Shown: in pieces, positions 56,360 to 64,000 of the stretch
Numbering within the stretch: the stretch's first letter is position 1
Layout of the letters: each line of letters begins with the position of its first letter
NCBI GenBank assembly: GCA_007996965.1
Contig: BIMP01000001.1
Location: forward strand, 1,488,001 to 1,552,000
Direction: 5' to 3'
Length of the DNA: 64,000 nucleotides
DNA from: a cyanobiont of Ornithocercus magnificus
GTDB taxonomy: Bacteria; Cyanobacteriota; Cyanobacteriia; PCC-6307; Cyanobiaceae
The notes under the pieces: generated by a model
The model's database searches: none
Told to the model about the DNA's origin: nothing
What the model saw: the letters and a program-made list of their open reading frames with translations, nothing else
Program-made: the position numbers and the translations under genes

Positions 56360-57274
56360 GTGGTTAACGCCAGTTTAAATTGGGCTAGCGTCGTCGGGAT
56401 AGTGCTAGCTGTAGGCGGAGCCTTGCTCTACTTTGTGCGCACGTTCAAGCCGGCACTCGCAAGGGACTATGATGTCTTCTTCGCGGCAGTCGGCCTCCTC
56501 TGTGGCGGCATACTTTTTTTCCAAGGCTGGCGTCTTGACCCAATCCTTCAATTTGGGCAGTCCTTACTGGCTGGCACTACTATCTTCTTCGCTTACGAGA
56601 GCGTGCGGTTACGTGGAATCTCAACAGAACAAGCACGGCGATCGGCTTACTTTGACGATGAACTAACATCCCCACCCCGGCAACCATCAGCAGATAGACT
56701 GCGCGACAGCTGGAATGAGCCATATGACCGACTGGCTGAGCCACGCTCACCAAGGCGACAGTTTGCTAGCAACCAGGTCGGCAGGCGGGACTACAGTGAA
56801 GAAGGACAATACAGACTAAGAAGAAATATACAACCGGTTATCCCAGAAGAGGCTATCAGTCGACGCTTTGCCTCCTCTTCAGAAGATTTACAGGCAGCAT
56901 GGCCTAATGAGGATGAACGTGCAACACGTCAGTTAACGCGCTTCAGCCGTAGCAATAATGATAGTTACGAGAAACAAGATCAGAAACCGGCCTTTGGCGA
57001 TCGCCGCCGCCGTGACAAGCAACGTCAGGGCAGCCGTCCTACTGCGATTGATAGGAGCATTATGAAATCCTCCTCTTCCTCATTGGAACGCGAGAACAGT
57101 TCATCTCCCATAGCAAAAGCAAAAACTGATCTCGGGGTGCCTCGAGGCACCCAACTTCGGTTGCAGACCGAAGAAGCTTCTTTCTCGCCAGTGACATCGG
57201 CCACCGCCACATCTCAAAGACCAACCCCTCGTAGCTCACGTTCTCGGGATAACAGCTCCCGTTTCGACAACTGA
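56360..57274 (+). CDS. ycf66: Ycf66 family thylakoid-associated protein
   Basis: The N-terminal 85 residues are the Ycf66 domain: NASLNWASVVGIVLAVGGAL, YFVRTFKPALARDYDVFFAA, GLLCGGILFFQGWRLDPIL, with three hydrophobic helices. The remaining 220 residues are low-complexity and rich in Arg, Ser, Asp and Gln, likely disordered. I start at GTG 56360 (AGGGAG about 9 bases upstream), which gives the family N-terminus MVNxxLNW; an upstream ATG at 56309 adds 17 non-conserved residues. The function is unknown but conserved in cyanobacteria and some plastids. Confidence 0.9.
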   Translation: MVNASLNWASVVGIVLAVGGALLYFVRTFKPALARDYDVFFAAVGLLCGGILFFQGWRLDPILQFGQSLLAGTTIFFAYESVRLRGISTEQARRSAYFDDELTSPPRQPSADRLRDSWNEPYDRLAEPRSPRRQFASNQVGRRDYSEEGQYRLRRNIQPVIPEEAISRRFASSSEDLQAAWPNEDERATRQLTRFSRSNNDSYEKQDQKPAFGDRRRRDKQRQGSRPTAIDRSIMKSSSSSLERENSSSPIAKAKTDLGVPRGTQLRLQTEEASFSPVTSATATSQRPTPRSSRSRDNSSRFDN

Positions 57275-57276
57275 AC

Positions 57277-57825
57277 TTGGCATTATTAGCCAGACGTGTC
57301 CTGCTGCCTTTATTAATGGCAGCAGGACTTTGGGGTTGTGTAGTTAAGGAACATGCTTCTACGATGACGATGGTGGGCAATGAACGGGAACCAAGTCTGA
57401 GTGGTAATGGTCGACTACTTGCATCAATTGTTGATCTGGACGGCCAGCCGACAGTACAGCTGCGTAATATTGAGAGTGGAAAAATTCTACCTCTAAGCTA
57501 CCTGCAACGGCATCAACCCCACAGTTCACCATCTCTGAGCTGGAATGGTCGTTATGTGGCTGTAATAGGTAACTGGAGAAATGGACAACGGCGAGCGCTA
57601 ATTGAGGACCGGCTTAACCATCGAGTTCACCGATTGCAACTTCTAGGAAGCCAAGCTCCTGTACGAATAAGTCTTTCTCCTGATGCTCGCCAGTTAGCTG
57701 TACAGTGGATAAAGCGTGGGCAGTGGCTGATCAAGGTCTTGGACCTTAGTCAACTGCTAGAGCCAGATTGGCCTGCCGGCAAACAGCTCACGACATCCAC
57801 GAGGCTAGCTGATGTGTCACGATGA
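57277..57825 (+). CDS. lipoprotein with TolB-like repeats (first of a pair)
   Basis: 182 aa with a lipoprotein signal peptide (LLPLLMAAGLWGC, lipobox Cys at about 21). The mature part has repeated blade-like segments of the TolB/PD40 kind: EPSLSGNGRLLASIVDLDG, SPSLSWNGRYVAVIGNW, RISLSPDARQLAVQW, each a strand-turn-strand with SxDGRxxA. A full propeller needs more blades than fit here. Start is TTG 57277, two bases after the ycf66 stop, and its end overlaps the next lipoprotein gene by four bases, so the three are probably one transcript. Confidence 0.85.
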   Translation: MALLARRVLLPLLMAAGLWGCVVKEHASTMTMVGNEREPSLSGNGRLLASIVDLDGQPTVQLRNIESGKILPLSYLQRHQPHSSPSLSWNGRYVAVIGNWRNGQRRALIEDRLNHRVHRLQLLGSQAPVRISLSPDARQLAVQWIKRGQWLIKVLDLSQLLEPDWPAGKQLTTSTRLADVSR

Positions 57826-58316
57826 TTCACCCTCAGTCACTAATGCTGCTGGTATCTGTTTTGCTGTTTTTACTGACGAGCTGTAGGGGCCAGATAGTAA
57901 GCTCATCTAACAATATAGATTCTCTAATACACCACTCTAACACTAATCAGCGCAGTCCAGCTATGGGACAGCAAATGCTGGCAACAATTGCCAATCGAGA
58001 CAACCATGACGAAATTGAGCTATTTGATCTACGCACAAATCGCAATATTGCTCTGCCCAACCTAAATCAAACTGATGTCCAGCCAATAAGTGTCAGCATC
58101 GATGCCGATGCTGAGCGAGTTGCCATTGTTCGGCAGCGTGAAGGCAGAGCTGAGTTAGTAATTTATCTTCGTAGCTTAGGAAGCTTGCAGCAGCTAGAGT
58201 TAAATCCCCCAGGAGTTCCACGACATGTAAGTCTCGACGCTACAGGTCAATTCTTAGCGGTTGAGGTAAGTCGTGCTGGCGTATGGCAAACAGACCTTCT
58301 GCATCTCTACTTTTAA
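57822..58316 (+). CDS. lipoprotein with TolB-like repeats (second of a pair)
   Basis: 164 aa with a lipoprotein signal (LMLLVSVLLFLLTSC, Cys at about 21). After a polar linker it has the same repeat type as its neighbour: QMLATIANRDNHDEIELFDL, VSIDADAERVAIVRQ, VSLDATGQFLAVEV. The two genes look like diverged partners and may form a joint propeller at the membrane. ATGA overlap with the upstream gene gives translational coupling. It converges with the hli gene. Confidence 0.85.
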   Translation: MIHPQSLMLLVSVLLFLLTSCRGQIVSSSNNIDSLIHHSNTNQRSPAMGQQMLATIANRDNHDEIELFDLRTNRNIALPNLNQTDVQPISVSIDADAERVAIVRQREGRAELVIYLRSLGSLQQLELNPPGVPRHVSLDATGQFLAVEVSRAGVWQTDLLHLYF

Positions 58317-58334
58317 GGGCCTTAATCGCAGAGA

Positions 58335-58562
58335 TCAAGGCACGAGCCCAGCCCAGTGAAGAAAAGTGTCATGGCTAAGTGTCTCGATTAGCAACACAGC
58401 AGAGAATCCCAACATTGCAAAGCGCCCGTTTACACGCTCAGCGTAGTTGCTCCAACCAAATGCTGGTACATCACCAGTAGTTGCGCTAGTCATTGGAATC
58501 CCAGAGGCGCTGTTGGTATCGTTAGTCATAAGTCGAGGATTTTCAGATACGACCGAACTCAT
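58335..58562 (-). CDS. hli: high-light-inducible protein (Hlip)
   Basis: 75-aa single-helix chlorophyll-binding stress protein. The chlorophyll-binding motif is intact: YAERVNGRFAMLGFSAVLLI, with E, N and R of ExxNGRxAMxGF, and the end HDTFLHWAGL matches the family. The N-terminal 35 residues are polar. The first ATG overlaps the end of the ABC gene by 20 bases; ATG 58529 is an alternative. Hlips protect photosystems during high light and assembly. Confidence 0.93.
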   Translation of the reverse strand: MSSVVSENPRLMTNDTNSASGIPMTSATTGDVPAFGWSNYAERVNGRFAMLGFSAVLLIETLSHDTFLHWAGLVP

Positions 58563-60546
58563 AGCTAGATGCTGGCATCAGCTGCCAGCCTCCAAGACCA
58601 TCAAGCTCTAGCACTGTGTCGTGGAAGGCTTTAAGTGTGGGTCGGTGGCCAACACTGATAAAGGCTATCTCACGCTGGCAAAGAAGATCGTACAAATGGC
58701 GCTCAGTAGCCACGTCGAGAGCGCTCGTTGCTTCATCCAAGACAACCATATGCGGAGCGTTTAGCAGAAGTCGGGCGAAGGCGAGACGTTGCTGCTCACC
58801 AAGGGATAGTAGACGTGGCCAGTCTTGCTTGATATCAAGGTCAGGGTAACGCCTGACTAGATCTGGCAACCGAACTTGCTCCAGTACTGCTCGTAGTTGA
58901 GCATCACCGAAACGGTCTGGGCGCAGCGGGTAGCAAAGCTGCTCCCTCAATGTTCCCAGCAGCATATATGGCTTCTGGGGGATGAAGAGAAGTTCTCCTG
59001 CAGGAGGCCTCTTAATCTCGCCCCCAGCCTCTGGTACCCACAGGTCACTAACTAGCCTTAAAAAAGAGGTCTTACCGCAACCAGAAGGACCCACTACAAG
59101 TAGACGTTGTTGTGGGTCAAGGCTTAGGCTAAGATCCCGAATTAAAACGCGGTCGGTACTAGGAGGACTAAGACTAACATGATGTAGTGAAAGCCGATCA
59201 GAATTTCCGGAATTAGTCTTTGCTAGTGTGGGAGATGTAGTAGACTTAGACTGACTGATTTCATCAACGCGCCCTTGGAAACTTTCGAGACGAGATATAC
59301 TGGCAGAAAAAGCCGCTAGGCGGTCGATATTGTTGACAATATAACTAACTGAGAACAGCACCTGCGAGAAAGCAATACTTGCTTGGCCAAAGACACCAAA
59401 GTCCACCTCTTTAGCAAAGTAGATTGGGGCTATTACTAGCCAGGGGAGAAAGCGGGAAAAGTAGTCATAAGAACGCTGAATCACACTGATCAACGCCTCC
59501 CAGATAATCAGGCGGTTGTAGTTTCGGATAGCACCATCGAGTCGACGATTGGCTTCTACTCCCTCTTGATTCTCACCACCATAGAAAGCAATCGACTCAG
59601 CATTATCTCTTATGTGCACAAGACCATAGCGGAAGTCAGCCTCTAGCTTTAGCTGTTGATAATTGAGTGAGACGAGACGACGGCTAGCTATGACAATTAG
59701 CGTTGTACCAATTAGGGAGTAGACAAGTAAAAATAGCGCTAAGCGCTCGTTAATAGTCCAAAGGACAATGGCGAAGCTGAAAAAGGTTAGCAGGGCTGAA
59801 ATAACCTCTACTAGTACACTGAGGCTGGTGGAAGTAAAGCTGCGTGTGTCGTCAGAGATCCTCTGGTCAGGGTTATCAATATTTGACAGGGACTCGTCGT
59901 TAGGGTTAAGGATATAATAAGCTCTGTTTGAAAGGTAGCGACCTAGAAGACGAGAACTTAGCCACTGACGCCACATTAAGCCTAACTTTGGAATTAAATA
60001 GCTCTGAACTGCTCTAATTGGCAGTGCTATGATTAGGCAAAAGCAGTAAATAGCTACAATTTTCCAGAAGCTATCTTGGTCGTAGGAAACAAGTGCATTT
60101 TCGATATTACGTGCTATATAGCTGATACCAACATTGATGCCATTGATTACAAGAATCAACAGAGCAATTATGCTAAGCAAGAGCCAAGGCAACCAGCGAC
60201 CCTGACGTAGTTTAGACCGGAAAGCAATGAAACATGCGACTCCGGCTAACATGACCAGGCTGATAGTGGGGCCGATCCAGCTGCCCCAAATCGCTGCTAC
60301 ACGCTGAGGAATTCCTGGCAGGAAGCGGTCACGCCAACCAGGCACTAGCTCACCACTAACAGCAACTGCACCAGTTAGAAGAAGTAGGGTGAGGCCAACT
60401 ACGATCGCAAGCAGTGCAACTACAAGCAGCAGGAACTGCCAGCCGCGAGTTTCCTCAACAGGCAAGAAGTAGGGCTGAGCAAGACGCTGAAGCTTACCAA
60501 GCTGACTGGTCAGTCCTTGAAGAGGTTTCCGGGCGGTCGTAGTCAT
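58543..60546 (-). CDS. ABC transporter, fused permease and ATPase (SbmA/YddA-like, ABCD type)
   Basis: 667-aa half-transporter. The N-terminal membrane domain has about six helices (LLVVALLAIVVGLTLLLL through IVLWTINERLALFLLVYS) and the ISDDTRSFTSTSLSVLVEV segment of the ABC_membrane_2 family. The ATPase has Walker A VVGPSGCGKTSFLRLVSDLW, signature LSLGEQQRLAFARLLL, Walker B HMVVLDEATSALD and the H-loop VGHRPTL. Relatives move peptides, B12 or acyl-CoA; the substrate here is unknown. The hli gene overlaps its 3' end, and a HIT gene precedes it by 25 bases, a string also familiar from marine Synechococcus. Confidence 0.9.
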   Translation of the reverse strand: MTTTARKPLQGLTSQLGKLQRLAQPYFLPVEETRGWQFLLLVVALLAIVVGLTLLLLTGAVAVSGELVPGWRDRFLPGIPQRVAAIWGSWIGPTISLVMLAGVACFIAFRSKLRQGRWLPWLLLSIIALLILVINGINVGISYIARNIENALVSYDQDSFWKIVAIYCFCLIIALPIRAVQSYLIPKLGLMWRQWLSSRLLGRYLSNRAYYILNPNDESLSNIDNPDQRISDDTRSFTSTSLSVLVEVISALLTFFSFAIVLWTINERLALFLLVYSLIGTTLIVIASRRLVSLNYQQLKLEADFRYGLVHIRDNAESIAFYGGENQEGVEANRRLDGAIRNYNRLIIWEALISVIQRSYDYFSRFLPWLVIAPIYFAKEVDFGVFGQASIAFSQVLFSVSYIVNNIDRLAAFSASISRLESFQGRVDEISQSKSTTSPTLAKTNSGNSDRLSLHHVSLSPPSTDRVLIRDLSLSLDPQQRLLVVGPSGCGKTSFLRLVSDLWVPEAGGEIKRPPAGELLFIPQKPYMLLGTLREQLCYPLRPDRFGDAQLRAVLEQVRLPDLVRRYPDLDIKQDWPRLLSLGEQQRLAFARLLLNAPHMVVLDEATSALDVATERHLYDLLCQREIAFISVGHRPTLKAFHDTVLELDGLGGWQLMPASSYEFGRI

Positions 60547-60571
60547 CCCGTCATTGTCGCCATCGCTGCAG

Positions 60572-60913
60572 TCAGCCGGGAGGCCATGTCAGAGGACGGC
60601 CCCCGATTACGTGCACATGCAGATGGAACACAGTCTGGCCAGCACTAGCACCACTATTAATTATTGTCCGCCATTCCTCAAGGCCTTCTTGCGATGCGAC
60701 CTTTGTTGCAACTAACAGCAGATGTCCAAGCAGGTAACAGTCCTCTTTGCCGGCAGACCGCAGGCTTTCTATCGGTTTGCGAGGGATCACCAACACATGA
60801 ACAGGTGCTTGAGGCTGGATATCGCGGAACGCGAGACAGTAGTCATCACTATAGACCTCGTCACAACTGATTTCGCCACATAGGATGCGACCGAAGATTG
60901 TTTTGCCAGTCAT
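60572..60913 (-). CDS. HIT family nucleotide hydrolase (HINT type)
   Basis: 113-aa histidine-triad protein. Start TIFGRILCGEISCDEVYSDD, the PQAPVHVLVIPRKPI strand and the active site HLHVHVIGGRPL (HxHxHxx) are complete. HINT proteins remove groups from nucleoside phosphoramidates; the physiological substrate is unclear. It is upstream of the ABC transporter gene in the same direction. Confidence 0.95.
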   Translation of the reverse strand: MTGKTIFGRILCGEISCDEVYSDDYCLAFRDIQPQAPVHVLVIPRKPIESLRSAGKEDCYLLGHLLLVATKVASQEGLEEWRTIINSGASAGQTVFHLHVHVIGGRPLTWPPG

Positions 60914-61205
60914 GCGTGACAGGAAACCGCAGAAGCTACAGTGCAGCAGCTGAGAAGCTGTACGGAAAACTCTATAAGTAGAGTCAAGTAAGCTGAGTGC
61001 ATATACAGGCCTGCGGACAAAATTATTCCCTTATCTTGACGTTCTTGATCGGGTTCCGCCCTAGCTACAGGAGCTGAGGCAACAGGTTGCCGACAACTTA
61101 TAGGCTGGAGAACTAAGGTTTAGCCTTAGCCACAGATTAATTCATAGGCAGATTTTAACCTCTTATTTAGCTCATATTCGTCAGAGCAGAAGGTATAAAC
61201 TTGGA
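60914..61205. other. non-coding spacer
   Basis: About 290 bases upstream of the HIT gene and downstream of the bicupin gene. No hairpin or gene remnant recognised. Confidence 0.4.
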
Positions 61206-62162
61206 TTAGCCAAAGCGAATATCAAGACTGCGCAGATAAGTTTGCAGGCCAGCATCCTGGATCGGCAGTAAGTAAGATGTGCTGCTGCTCTCGTTTACAT
61301 GAGCATGCCAATGTCCTGGAGGTGTAATGAAGACACCACCAGCTTGCCAATCAATTCGCTCTGGGCTGCAAATTGTGCCGTTGGCGTTGAGTTTTGTACC
61401 TACTAGGGTATAACAATTCGGCTCACAGCTGATGATTAGATCCAAAGCTACTGATTGATGGCGGTGTGGCATCTGAGTCGAGCCAGCTGGTACCATACCA
61501 TACATAGCCCAAAGTACATGAGTTACAGTACGTGTATGAGGCAAGTCGTGGTTGGCTAGCAGTAAACTTAAACGGTTGCTATGAGCGCTGGCAGGGTTAG
61601 CAGCTAATCTTTCTAGCTCCGACCGTAGCCAGTCAGCCGGGTAATGAGTTGCCTCAAAGCGAGGCCAAGTCGGCTTTACTCCCAGATAGTCTAGCAGAGG
61701 AGCATCATGTACCCAGTAGAGGACACTGGTATTATCGGCTTCCAACAAAGGATCAGGGCCTGCGGGCAGCACAAACAAATCTCCTGCATCCCAGCTAATT
61801 GGGACTGCAGGGCTCGGATCCGCAGAATAGCAACAGCGACCACTACCAGAAAGTACAAAAAACAGTGAGCTTGTAGTATGCGCAGCTGCTTTGATGGACT
61901 CGCCGGCTTTGATACGAATAAAGTGAGCTGCAAGACCAGGGCTAGTTGCTATTCCTGTAATTCCCAGTTCATGGCTTAGATCAAGGGGAGTAATGCCACT
62001 AGGTCCACTGTTGTGTAAATTCGCATTCCACTGACGATAGGGAATTGGCTCAGTAAGGCCAGGTCGTATCGGATTAGCTGCTTGTCGGTAATCAAACAGT
62101 AGGGCCTTACTGGCTGAAGCAGCCCGTACCATAGCAGTCCTTTGCAGTTGGGTTTCCTGCAA
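61206..62162 (-). CDS. bicupin protein, gentisate-dioxygenase-like
   Basis: 318 aa with two cupin domains. The first spans about 85-150 (FIRIKAGESIKAAAHTTSSL, FFVLSGSGRCCYS, WDAGDLFVLPAG); the second about 225-305 (GSTQMPHRHQSVALDLIISC, WQAGGVFITPPGHWHAHVNE). Metal-binding His occur in the second cupin (PHRHQ, GHWHAHVN) and at most partly in the first (KAAAHTTS). The layout is that of gentisate 1,2-dioxygenase relatives, but no aromatic-degradation gene is near, so the reaction is open. Start ATG 62162; Met 11 is an alternative. Confidence 0.85.
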   Translation of the reverse strand: MQETQLQRTAMVRAASASKALLFDYRQAANPIRPGLTEPIPYRQWNANLHNSGPSGITPLDLSHELGITGIATSPGLAAHFIRIKAGESIKAAAHTTSSLFFVLSGSGRCCYSADPSPAVPISWDAGDLFVLPAGPDPLLEADNTSVLYWVHDAPLLDYLGVKPTWPRFEATHYPADWLRSELERLAANPASAHSNRLSLLLANHDLPHTRTVTHVLWAMYGMVPAGSTQMPHRHQSVALDLIISCEPNCYTLVGTKLNANGTICSPERIDWQAGGVFITPPGHWHAHVNESSSTSYLLPIQDAGLQTYLRSLDIRFG

Positions 62163-62486
62163 ATTCTAGTGGGCTACCATCACTTACTTGAACTGCAGTT
62201 TTTGGATATCTTGAACTTAGAGCCCAAGGTCTAAGACTCTAAGCATATCTCTGCCCACTGAATTATAGATGAAGTGTAAGTCCAGTCAGGAAGCTACTGA
62301 GGAATTTAGGAGGCTGGAGGAGTGCTTACTTTACAAAGGCTTAGTGCAAGAGTTATGACTCCAGCCTCGTAATTAGTGAGATAGTTAGACCTAGCATTAT
62401 TTGCACATTCTCAAGCCTAGAGAGTCCCAAGCTTCTTTCAGAGTGTAGTAGGTAGCTCAAAGCTTGTGGATCTATACATTACAACC
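62163..62486. other. non-coding spacer
   Basis: About 320 bases between the bicupin gene and the 47-codon gene, both read leftward. Nothing firm beyond the hairpin at its right edge. Confidence 0.4.
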
Positions 62487-62522
62487 CTACCATGACTTAT
62501 GGGGTAAGTCATGGTAGGGTTG
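62482..62522. terminator. 18-bp perfect hairpin overlapping the end of a small gene
   Basis: CAACCCTACCATGACTTA (62482-62499) and TAAGTCATGGTAGGGTTG (62505-62522) are exact reverse complements around TGGGG. The stop codon of the small leftward gene (62487-62489) lies in the distal arm, so the stem includes its last eleven codons. No T-run follows in either direction. It could be an RNA 3'-end stabiliser or a non-canonical terminator. Confidence 0.6.
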
Positions 62523-62630
62523 CGGACCAATTGGAGGCGGCATGTTTAGCTTTTCCTCTCTAGGGTTACCGATCGCATGAGAGAAGGTCTCTCCGAGCCA
62601 GCGCTGCAAGGCTGCCATATTGATGGTCAC
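62487..62630 (-). CDS. small protein, 47 aa, ending in a hairpin
   Basis: GTG 62630, with GAGG 8 bases upstream, opens a 47-codon frame: MTINMAALQRWLGETFSHAI, GNPREEKLNMPPPIG, then PQPYHDLPHKSW and TAG. An amphipathic helix (ALQRWLGETFSHAI) is followed by a proline-rich tail. No known domain is recognised. Good ribosome site, sensible composition and position 112 bases after rpsU on the same strand support a real gene. ATG 62618 is an alternative start. Confidence 0.6.
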   Translation of the reverse strand: MTINMAALQRWLGETFSHAIGNPREEKLNMPPPIGPQPYHDLPHKSW

Positions 62631-62742
62631 TGAGGTCGCCTCATATTGTTCTGGACCCAAAGTTTGTGAATGCTGCTAGAAGATGACAACATGTGGGTAC
62701 AAAGCTTCATGTCTTGATGGAGAAGCCTGAATTAATACTTAC

Positions 62743-62913
62743 TTAGCGGCGGCGGCGGCGCTGCTGAGCCTTGCGCTTGTACTTCTCGATAGGGGTCTCA
62801 TGATGACGCAGGCGCTTGAGATCAGCAAAAATGCCAGCTTTTGAAACTTGCCTCTTAAAGCGGCGTAATGCAGATTCAATACCCTCATTTTCTCCGACTG
62901 TGACCTGGGTCAT
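62743..62913 (-). CDS. rpsU: 30S ribosomal protein S21
   Basis: 56-aa basic protein: [40 protein letters not shown], then [16 protein letters not shown]. This is S21 of the small ribosomal subunit, which helps start-site pairing at the 3' end of 16S rRNA. Length and C-terminal arginine run match cyanobacterial S21. ATG at 62911-62913, TAA at 62743-62745. A 47-codon gene lies downstream. Confidence 0.95.
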   Translation of the reverse strand: MTQVTVGENEGIESALRRFKRQVSKAGIFADLKRLRHHETPIEKYKRKAQQRRRRR

Positions 62914-62982
62914 GCAGTTAAGTACATTTGTGGTCAGCTATCTTATCAATACGCATGACTACTTCAGGAAGTCCTATTTCTT

Positions 62983-63564
62983 CTAAGCATCACTATCGCT
63001 AGATTTGGGCCACGTCTCTCGATAAAGGTAGAGATGACCAAGACCTTGGCCACCGTACTGTCGCCGCATTAGTGACCACCCAGGCTCTAGATTGAGTTGG
63101 ACAAACCCATCAGTGATACCGCCGGCAGTAGCCACTAACGTTGGGCGGCGGGAAATATTTCGGGTTGGCATAGCTACTAGCTGAATATCACCTGCTGTCT
63201 TAACAATGCTTAGCCGGTAGCTAGTCCCTAAGTCCTTGTTCCCAATACGTAGGGAATATCCATTTGCATCAATGTAGCGGCTGCAGATACCTGTGAAGTC
63301 AAAGCTAGTTAGTAGGGGATCAACTACTGATGGCGAACCGCCTACTACTCTATAACAAGGACGCTCACTGGTGCGCTGCTCGTAAATATTGAGTTGGGAA
63401 GCCACTCCTGAGCCAATAGGCGCAGCTACTAAAACAAACTGGTTGGCATCTACAGCTAGTGTTCCAAAAACTGAACTCTGAGCGAGCAAATTAGGCGCCG
63501 TAACCATAGAACTGACAAGGCTTGTAAGACAAGCAGCCTGAACAGAGATCCGAAAGCTGACCAT
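62983..63564 (-). CDS. exported DUF3747-family protein
   Basis: 193 aa with a signal peptide (VQAACLTSLVSSMVTAPNLLAQ). The mature part begins SSVFGTLAVDANQFVLVAAP, followed by IYEQRTSERPCYRVVG, FDFTGICSRYIDANGYSLRI and LGHLYLYRETWP, the pattern of the cyanobacterial DUF3747 family. The two Cys may pair. The role is unknown; a periplasmic or outer-surface site is expected. It is read toward rpsU, from which it is separated by 69 bases. Confidence 0.85.
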   Translation of the reverse strand: MVSFRISVQAACLTSLVSSMVTAPNLLAQSSVFGTLAVDANQFVLVAAPIGSGVASQLNIYEQRTSERPCYRVVGGSPSVVDPLLTSFDFTGICSRYIDANGYSLRIGNKDLGTSYRLSIVKTAGDIQLVAMPTRNISRRPTLVATAGGITDGFVQLNLEPGWSLMRRQYGGQGLGHLYLYRETWPKSSDSDA

Positions 63565-63623
63565 TGGTGGAGCTAATCTACGCTGATATTAGTATGAAGA
63601 AGAATCGAAACTCGAAGTACCTG

Positions 63624-63821
63624 TTAAGCTGTCTTGTTAAGCCGAATTGCAATTAGAAGTGATCCGATCGTAGCCGGTGCAGTCAATCCTAGGATCCAGC
63701 TAGTGGTGGTAACGCCTAGATCAGGATTACCATAAGCAAGCTCGAAGATAGAGCCAGTTGCTGCAATACCAAGAATGCAGGCAAGGGCAAGAAACAGCCC
63801 TGCGAGAGGATTCATTGGCAT
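63624..63821 (-). CDS. small two-helix membrane protein, 65 aa
   Basis: Short protein with two hydrophobic helices (LAGLFLALACILGIAATGSI and SWILGLTAPATIGSLLIAI) joined by FELAYGNPDLGVTTT, with a basic end (RLNKTA). I do not recognise a function. A clean frame close to the deformylase gene and upstream of the DUF3747 gene supports it as real. Met 3 is an alternative start. Confidence 0.7.
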   Translation of the reverse strand: MPMNPLAGLFLALACILGIAATGSIFELAYGNPDLGVTTTSWILGLTAPATIGSLLIAIRLNKTA

Positions 63822-63844
63822 AGGTCAAGAGCTTCAGAACATAA

Positions 63845-64000
63845 TCAAGTTAGTGAGCGGATATCATCTGCCTTAAAGCCGTGTGACTTAAGCTCTCGGT
63901 CAAGTGCAGACTCGTCTTGTACTCTGTCAACAAACAGTACTCCATGAAGATGGTCCAGCTCATGCTGTATGCAACGGGCCATTAGACCATCTGCCTTCAT
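63845..64000 (-). CDS. def: peptide deformylase, C-terminal part
   Basis: Partial gene running off the right edge. The visible 51 codons contain [20 protein letters not shown], with the HExxH-type metal site HELDH of peptide deformylase, which removes the formyl group from new proteins, and then [20 protein letters not shown] and the stop TGA at 63845-63847. The ATG at the very edge is an internal Met; the N-terminal two thirds, with the GxGLAA and EGCLS motifs, lies outside. Confidence 0.9.
   Translation of the reverse strand: MKADGLMARCIQHELDHLHGVLFVDRVQDESALDRELKSHGFKADDIRSLT

Overview
The window reads as chromosome of a picocyanobacterium of the marine Synechococcus / Prochlorococcus / Cyanobium lineage. 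Photosynthesis and carbon genes fit this (psbX, ycf66, a high-light-inducible protein, CP12). So do a circularly permuted two-piece tmRNA with the tag ANNIVRFSRQTAPVAA, the clpP-clpR pair, and gene strings such as ilvC-clpP-clpR, miaB-ddl-ftsQ-ftsZ, dnaJ-hemB-VOC-mutS2-obgE and HIT-ABC-hli. Species cannot be fixed from this window.

The unusual aspect is erosion. Long non-coding stretches lie between housekeeping genes, and several hold recognisable gene remains: the 3' end of an sbcC-like gene (2266-2422), a type I restriction-modification locus in hsdM-hsdS-hsdR order next to a tRNA-Ser gene (9205-11115), the last 60 or so codons of lpxC (33870-34076), and a probable secreted-protein relic (5723-5989). 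Some retained genes show related wear: the conserved N-termini of arsS and cobD extend upstream of every ordinary start codon. I infer a lineage in genome reduction, possibly host-associated; this is not proven.

Layout. 1-6.5 kb: two poorly known genes, arsS and a Fur-family regulator in sparse DNA. 6.8-9 kb: FMN-binding oxidase-like gene, glyQ, tRNA-Ser(CGA). 9-13.9 kb: eroded accessory island with the dead restriction system, an intact serine recombinase and a Nif11-domain peptide. 14-26.6 kb: dense housekeeping block (sugar transferase, cobD, ilvC, clpP, clpR, PIN-TRAM protein, hemW, panB, SRP RNA, ftsZ, ftsQ, ddl, miaB). 27-33.6 kb: tRNA-His, amidohydrolase and FAD-oxidase pair, pentapeptide protein, folC, argD, tRNA-Leu(CAA). 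33.6-40 kb: lpxC remnant with fabZ, a 1.15-kb gap, aspartoacylase-like, glutathionyl reductase-like and CP12 genes. 40-46.4 kb: obgE, mutS2, VOC protein, hemB, DnaJ-like. 46.4-54.3 kb: IscA-like protein, tmRNA, rRNA methyltransferase, YqjD/YqjE-like pair, PRC-barrel protein, msrB, LpxB-like glycosyltransferase, tRNA-Leu(GAG). 54.3-64 kb: accC, yggT, psbX, ycf66, two lipoproteins, hli-ABC-HIT, bicupin, a 47-codon gene ending in an 18-bp hairpin, rpsU, DUF3747 protein and the end of a deformylase.

The intact genes mostly serve translation and protein turnover, cell division and wall synthesis, amino acid and cofactor supply, fatty acid synthesis and photosynthesis, while losses fall on DNA defence, recombination and lipid A. 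No large novel multi-gene system is evident. The best leads are the Nif11-domain peptide, the lpxC truncation beside an intact fabZ, the tRNA-Leu/argD junction, the small hairpin-ended gene upstream in coordinates of rpsU, and the genes lacking start codons.
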